Shown: piece after piece, positions 59,749 to 64,000 of the stretch | Layout of the letters: each line of letters opens with the position of its first letter | How positions within the stretch are numbered: position 1 is the first letter of the stretch | Origin: JBCAXA01 sp038749025 | GTDB lineage: Bacteria > Pseudomonadota > Gammaproteobacteria > Steroidobacterales > Woeseiaceae | Length of the DNA: 64,000 nt | Direction of reading: 5' to 3' | Assembly: GCA_038749025.1 (NCBI GenBank) | Contig: JBCDIL010000003.1 | Span: forward strand, 149,224 to 213,223 | Program-made: the position numbers and the translations under genes | The notes under the pieces: model-generated | What the model was told of the DNA's origin: nothing | What the model saw: the letters and a program-made list of their open reading frames with translations, nothing else | Database searches by the model: none

Positions 59749-61980
59749 ATGGAACAATCGAACCGCGCACTCGCGCTCTCTGTTGCAATCGTTTTGGCAG
59801 CGTGTTCCCCGCAATCAGACGGTATCGTCCGCACCCACGCCGACTTTATCGCGGCGGCCGAATCGGCGGTACCGGGTGACAAAATCGTATTGGCGAATGG
59901 CGTTTGGACCGATGTGGAATTGGTTCTGGCAGCCAACGGTACGGCCGAGGCGCCCATCGAGCTCACCGCTGAAGACGCAGGGCAAGTCGTCCTGTCAGGG
60001 CAGTCGAATTTGTCGATTTCGGGCAGCCACATCGTTGTCTCGAACCTTGTGTTCAAGAACGGCTTCACGCCCACCAGTGAAGTCATCTCGTTCCGGACAT
60101 CGAAAGACGCACTCGCCAATGACTCGCGGGTCACCAATACGGTGATCGACAGCTACAGCAATCCGGAGCGACATTCATCGGATACGTGGGTAGCCATCTA
60201 TGGCAAGAACAACCGCTTCGACAACAACACGCTGCTAAATAAAGGCAATAGCGGCGTCACGCTGGCAGTAAAAATGAATACCGTCGAGAGCCGCGAGAAC
60301 GGTCATGTGATTGAACGCAATTACTTCGGACCTCGCCAGACCCTTGGCTCCAATGGCGGCGAAACGCTGCGTATCGGTACGAGCCACTACTCGCGAGAAT
60401 TCTCAAATACGGTCGTTAGAGAAAACTTCTTTGATCGGACCAGCGGCGAGCTAGAAATCATTTCCAGCAAATCGTGCGGTAACGAAATTCGCAACAATGT
60501 CTTCTTCGAAAGCCAAGGTACGCTAACCATGCGACACGGGCATTTCACCGTGGTCGAGAACAATTACTTCCTAGGTAACCGGAAACCTAACACCGGCGGC
60601 ATTCGAATCATCAACGAGAATCAAACCGTCCGAAAAAACTACCTGTACGGTCTGACCGGACACCGGTTCCGTGGCGCGCTCGTCATCATGAACGGCGTGC
60701 CGAATGGCCCCATAAACCGCTACGACCCGGTTATCGACTCGGTGCTCGATAACAACGTCGTAATCGACAGCGACCACATACAACTGTGTGCTGGCGCGGA
60801 TGAGGAACGCTCTGCGCCACCCACCGGCACAACGATGCATAACAACATCATCCTGACGCAAACGAATCTCACCCCATTCACCGTTTACGACGACATCGCT
60901 GGCATTAGCTTTCAGTCCAATAAGATCAACGCAGACGCAAATGCGCCGCTCGATACCGGCTTCGACAAGATTTCCTACGAAGTCAGCGAAAACGAGCATG
61001 GCCTGCGCGTACCTCAGCAAAGCCTGCTCGCTGATATCGACTTTGGCACCGTCAAACTGCCCGTCACGAAAGAACAAACCGGCGCCGATTTTTACCCGAA
61101 GACCGAGTTGGCCGCTTCGTTTCGTAGCGGTAAGGAAATCGCTGTCTCGCCGGGTACGAACACGATTCTCGACGCCATCGCCATCAGCCAGCCCGGCGAT
61201 TTTTTAGTCCTCGAGAACAGCGGCGAGTACCTACTGACCAAATACGCAGCGACCACTCACACGTTGTCGATCGTCGCGCCAGCCGGCGACAAACCTGTCA
61301 TTCGCTCGGAAAAATCGAGCTTTTTCGTTATTCGTAATGGCGGCTCGTTAGAGCTTGATAACGTCTGGATCGATGGCGCTGAATCACCGGACCTGGCCGG
61401 TAACAATGTCGTCAGCACCGATCGGTATTCGATGAACCGCAACTACTCATTGATTGTGCGTAACGCCAAAGTCACCGATCTCGACAGCAATCATAGTTAC
61501 GACTTTCTAAAAGTCTTTCGTAGCACCTTCGCAGACCGTATCGAGATTCTGGATACGGAGATGACGAATATTACCGGATCGATTCTGGCGCTCGACAAAG
61601 AGACCGACGATCTCGGTATTTACAATGCTGAGAATATTCGTATTGCCGGTAGCCGCTTTACCGATATCCAAGGCGCCGTCGCGAATCTCTACCGCGGCGG
61701 CACCGACGAGAGCACGTTTGGGCCGATCGTCAGCGTTGCCGACACTACCTTCACAAACACCGGTCGGGGCAAACGCAACAAATCGGGCGCGTCGCTACTG
61801 TTCCATGGCGTGCAAAAATTGAACATCGTCGACTCGACATGGAAAGACAGCGCGCCGCTTGAGTTATTCCTAACCAACGGCGAGCCGATAACCAAGATCA
61901 GCGACGTCGTCATGACCGATACACCATCGATTCGCGCCAACAACGACGGCTACGACATCGATAACGTTGTTTACGACTAG
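59749..61980 (+). CDS. PL6 alginate lyase lipoprotein
   Basis: 743-aa polysaccharide lyase family 6 enzyme (right-handed parallel beta-helix). A signal peptide ends in the lipobox VLAAC (Cys19), so it is membrane-anchored. Catalytic residues of the family are visible: K241 in EIISSKSCGN and R262 in LTMRHGHF, with NGGETLRIGTS before them (calcium-binding region). The second half is an additional helix (residues about 450-740). It starts four bases after the GntR stop and is co-transcribed with it. It likely cuts polymeric alginate at the cell surface, supplying oligomers to PL17. Convergent with the TRAP genes. Confidence 0.93.
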   Translation: MEQSNRALALSVAIVLAACSPQSDGIVRTHADFIAAAESAVPGDKIVLANGVWTDVELVLAANGTAEAPIELTAEDAGQVVLSGQSNLSISGSHIVVSNLVFKNGFTPTSEVISFRTSKDALANDSRVTNTVIDSYSNPERHSSDTWVAIYGKNNRFDNNTLLNKGNSGVTLAVKMNTVESRENGHVIERNYFGPRQTLGSNGGETLRIGTSHYSREFSNTVVRENFFDRTSGELEIISSKSCGNEIRNNVFFESQGTLTMRHGHFTVVENNYFLGNRKPNTGGIRIINENQTVRKNYLYGLTGHRFRGALVIMNGVPNGPINRYDPVIDSVLDNNVVIDSDHIQLCAGADEERSAPPTGTTMHNNIILTQTNLTPFTVYDDIAGISFQSNKINADANAPLDTGFDKISYEVSENEHGLRVPQQSLLADIDFGTVKLPVTKEQTGADFYPKTELAASFRSGKEIAVSPGTNTILDAIAISQPGDFLVLENSGEYLLTKYAATTHTLSIVAPAGDKPVIRSEKSSFFVIRNGGSLELDNVWIDGAESPDLAGNNVVSTDRYSMNRNYSLIVRNAKVTDLDSNHSYDFLKVFRSTFADRIEILDTEMTNITGSILALDKETDDLGIYNAENIRIAGSRFTDIQGAVANLYRGGTDESTFGPIVSVADTTFTNTGRGKRNKSGASLLFHGVQKLNIVDSTWKDSAPLELFLTNGEPITKISDVVMTDTPSIRANNDGYDIDNVVYD

Positions 61981-61984
61981 CGCG

Positions 61985-63265
61985 CTAACCCAATAGGTTC
62001 GGTAACCACAGCGACAGCTCGGGCACATAGATAACGGCAATCAACGCGAGAATGAGCGCCCCATAGAACGGCCAAATGGTCCGCACCGTCTGCTCGATGG
62101 GAATCTTACCGATGGCGCAGCCAACGAAGAGCACGGCGCCCACCGGTGGCGTAACAAGACCGATGCCCAGATTCAGCAACAACATGATGCCGAACTGAAC
62201 CGGGTCCATCCCAAGCTCGGTCGCCATTGGTAGGAAAATCGGCGTGGTGATGATGATCAGCGGCGCCATGTCCATAAACGTCCCAAGCACCAGCAACACG
62301 ATATTGATCAACAGCAGCAATAACAGCGGGTTCTCGGTAATGCCCTTCAAAAGATCCGCCAGCTGCGTGGGCGCTTGCAACAATGCCAACAACCAACCGA
62401 ACGCGCCGGCCGCACCGATAACGATCATGACCATCGCCGTCGTCCGAACCGATGCGGTCACAGCGGCAACGAATCGATCCCACGTTAGCGAGCGGTAAAT
62501 AAACAGCGCAACAACAATCGTATAGACCACTGCGATGCCCGCTGACTCGGTTGGCGTGAATACGCCGGACAGTACGCCGACAACAATAATCGCAGCCGCC
62601 AATAAGCCCGGGATCGCACCGGCGAAGGCGAACACGAAAGCGCGCCACCCGGGAAATGCACCACGTGGGTAGTTGCGTTTTACGGCGACGATGTAGGCGG
62701 CGACCATCAACAGCAAGCCGGTCAATACGCCAGGAACAACACCAGCAAGAAACAAGTCTGCCAGGGAAATGCTGACGCCCGCTGCCGCCGCGTAGATAAT
62801 CATGTTGTGCGATGGCGGTATCAGCAACCCGGTAATCGCCGCCGTCGCCGAGACGTTGACGACGTAATCCGAGTCGTAACCTTTTTCCCGCATCATCGGC
62901 CCCAGCGTCGAACCGATCGCCGACACGCTGGCGATAGCGGAGCCGGAGACAGCACCGAACAGCATCGATGCGCCAACATCGACTTGCCCGAGACCACCAC
63001 GGGTCCGCCCGAGTGCGGCATCGGCAACGCGAATGAGTCGCTCGGCGATACCGGCTCGGTGCATTAGGTCGCCAGCGAATACGAAAAACGGTATCGCCAT
63101 TAGCGCAAAAATATTCATGCTAGCGGCCATACGCTGAAAGCCGACGACCAATGGAATATCGAGCAGGAAGAATGTCACCATCGACGCCGCACCGAGCGCA
63201 AAGGCCACCGGTACGCCAATCACCAACAGCACGATCAAGACGGTGATTAAAACTGTTAGTTCCAT
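61985..63265 (-). CDS. dctM: TRAP transporter large permease (DctM-type)
   Basis: 426-aa inner-membrane protein with about 12 helices. FAGDLMHRAGIAERLIRVADAALGRTRGGLGQVDVGASMLFGAVSGSAIASVSAIGS is the DctM signature, and ATAAITGLLIPPSHNMIIYA is the second conserved block. It uses the sodium gradient with the small permease and a binding protein. It overlaps the small permease gene by ten bases. Position beside the lyase genes suggests uptake of alginate mono- or oligouronates. Only four bases separate its stop from that of the PL6 gene. Confidence 0.95.
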   Translation of the reverse strand: MELTVLITVLIVLLVIGVPVAFALGAASMVTFFLLDIPLVVGFQRMAASMNIFALMAIPFFVFAGDLMHRAGIAERLIRVADAALGRTRGGLGQVDVGASMLFGAVSGSAIASVSAIGSTLGPMMREKGYDSDYVVNVSATAAITGLLIPPSHNMIIYAAAAGVSISLADLFLAGVVPGVLTGLLLMVAAYIVAVKRNYPRGAFPGWRAFVFAFAGAIPGLLAAAIIVVGVLSGVFTPTESAGIAVVYTIVVALFIYRSLTWDRFVAAVTASVRTTAMVMIVIGAAGAFGWLLALLQAPTQLADLLKGITENPLLLLLLINIVLLVLGTFMDMAPLIIITTPIFLPMATELGMDPVQFGIMLLLNLGIGLVTPPVGAVLFVGCAIGKIPIEQTVRTIWPFYGALILALIAVIYVPELSLWLPNLLG

Positions 63266-63753
63266 CGCTGGCTAACCTCCTTAGACCGAAGCTCAGCGAC
63301 CAGACGCTCGATCGCGAAGCCCGTTATCAAGACGCCGGACAACGCGATCGGTATGTAGGCGTAGCCGCGCGAAATACCCAGCGTTGGAATGACGTGCTGC
63401 CAGGTCTCTCGCGTCAGCTCCACCCCGTATACAGCCATCGCGACACCGAAACCGACAACGATGAGATGAGCGAGCACGGTTACCGGCTGGCGGATCGCTT
63501 TCGGCAGGTTGTCTACGAACACGGCGATACGTATGTGAAACCCTTCGCGAACACCGGCAGCTGCCGCGATGAACACGTACCAAATCATCAGCAGCAATGC
63601 GGCTTGCTCAGCCCAAGCTGGGCTATCGTTCAAGACGTAGCGCGCGAATACCTGCAAACCGATAATGGCTGTCATTATCAAGAGACCAATACCGGCGAAC
63701 CACTTCGCGAATACACTGACGGTACCGCTCGCCTTACCAATAAAGCTACTCAT
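63256..63753 (-). CDS. dctQ: TRAP transporter small permease (DctQ-type)
   Basis: 165-aa membrane protein with four helices: LLIMTAIIGLQVFARYVLNDSPAWAEQAALLLMIWYVFIAAAAGVREGFHIRIAVFVDNLP is the DctQ block. The ATG at 63753 follows GGAGGA and overlaps the binding-protein stop. The open frame to 63930 overlaps that gene in another frame and is rejected. It pairs with the large permease. Confidence 0.93.
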   Translation of the reverse strand: MSSFIGKASGTVSVFAKWFAGIGLLIMTAIIGLQVFARYVLNDSPAWAEQAALLLMIWYVFIAAAAGVREGFHIRIAVFVDNLPKAIRQPVTVLAHLIVVGFGVAMAVYGVELTRETWQHVIPTLGISRGYAYIPIALSGVLITGFAIERLVAELRSKEVSQRWN

Positions 63754-64000
63754 TGGCTCCTCCGAACTGCGCCCCAAGGCTGACGATTTCGTCAACGGTT
63801 GCTTGCATGGCCGGCGTCGTAACAAACCGACCCCAAACGGGTAGCATCTTCTCGGCAAATGCAGCGTGATCAACGTTCTCGACAACAGCGACGCCGCGCT
63901 CGAGTACACGTTGCTTAGAGACCTCCACACGGGCGTCCCATAGACTGCGCATGAACGGCACCGATTCGGTAGCCGCTGTTTGTAGGTAGTCTTGCTCCTC
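63746..64000 (-). CDS. dctP: TRAP substrate-binding protein DctP, C-terminal part
   Basis: The last 84 codons of a gene that continues beyond the window. The translated end has EEQDYLQTAATESVPF, SLWDARVEVSKQRVLERG and FAEKMLPVWGRFVTTPAMQATVDEIVSLG, matching the C-terminal helices of DctP-type periplasmic binding proteins. Order dctP-dctQ-dctM is the usual one. The ligand is unknown, but the neighbourhood suggests alginate-derived uronates. Confidence 0.85.
   Translation of the reverse strand, partial: EEQDYLQTAATESVPFMRSLWDARVEVSKQRVLERGVAVVENVDHAAFAEKMLPVWGRFVTTPAMQATVDEIVSLGAQFGGANE

Overview
The window looks like a chromosomal segment of a Gram-negative, probably marine, gammaproteobacterium. 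It has two TonB-dependent receptors, lipoproteins with lipoboxes, a TRAP transporter, four LysR regulators, an alginate-degradation locus and a GGDEF/EAL signalling protein. Flanking genes sampled by eye are near 57% G+C (34 of 60 bases in 45421-45480). No rRNA, tRNA or CRISPR array was seen.

Region 1 (0.1-10 kb) is one long minus-strand catabolic run: TonB receptor, two LigF/LigE-type glutathione transferases, SDR, aldehyde dehydrogenase, two paralogous MFS carriers and a hydroxyacyl-CoA-dehydrogenase-fold enzyme. A LysR gene lies divergently upstream. The content fits uptake and oxidation of a small organic compound, possibly a lignin-type aryl ether. Region 2 (10-29 kb) is a patchwork of small-molecule enzymes with their own LysR regulators: SnoaL-fold proteins, two NmrA-type proteins, an MFS exporter, a Tat-exported propeller protein, a PhyH dioxygenase, an alpha/beta hydrolase, three DUF1838-type proteins, an FAD monooxygenase and a second TonB receptor. 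Region 3 (29-36 kb) has a propeller-like gene broken by apparently compensating indels, a large Reg_prop/PAS/GGDEF/EAL hybrid and a CurA-type oxidoreductase.

Region 4 (36.2-44.5 kb) is the most unusual part. About eleven unrelated, mostly small genes all lie on the minus strand, in DNA of visibly lower G+C (24/60 and 27/60 in two sampled lines). They are separated by families of short repeats: a 35-bp motif 3' of six genes, two longer spacer repeats, and a 26-bp-arm palindrome. It resembles an integron or cassette array, but only one junction has attC-like R boxes and no integrase is in the window. It includes a radical-SAM-like gene coupled to a small membrane protein, a prolyl-hydroxylase-type oxygenase, a GNAT and a possible immunity protein.

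Region 5 (44.6-54.7 kb) carries katG with a clear terminator, an isochorismatase-fold hydrolase in an operon with two polysaccharide-deacetylase-fold (PuuE-like) enzymes, a DUF2341/MshQ-like secreted protein, a DUF885 protein and lipoproteins. Region 6 (54.8-64 kb) is an alginate-use locus: PL17 oligoalginate lyase, DEH reductase-like SDR and KDG kinase on the minus strand; GntR regulator and PL6 lyase on the plus strand; and a TRAP transporter whose binding protein runs off the window. The lyases would release unsaturated uronate (DEH), the SDR reduce it to KDG and the kinase make KDPG. The divergent control region holds a FadR-type palindrome and three copies of a CAATTGA-type 12-mer.
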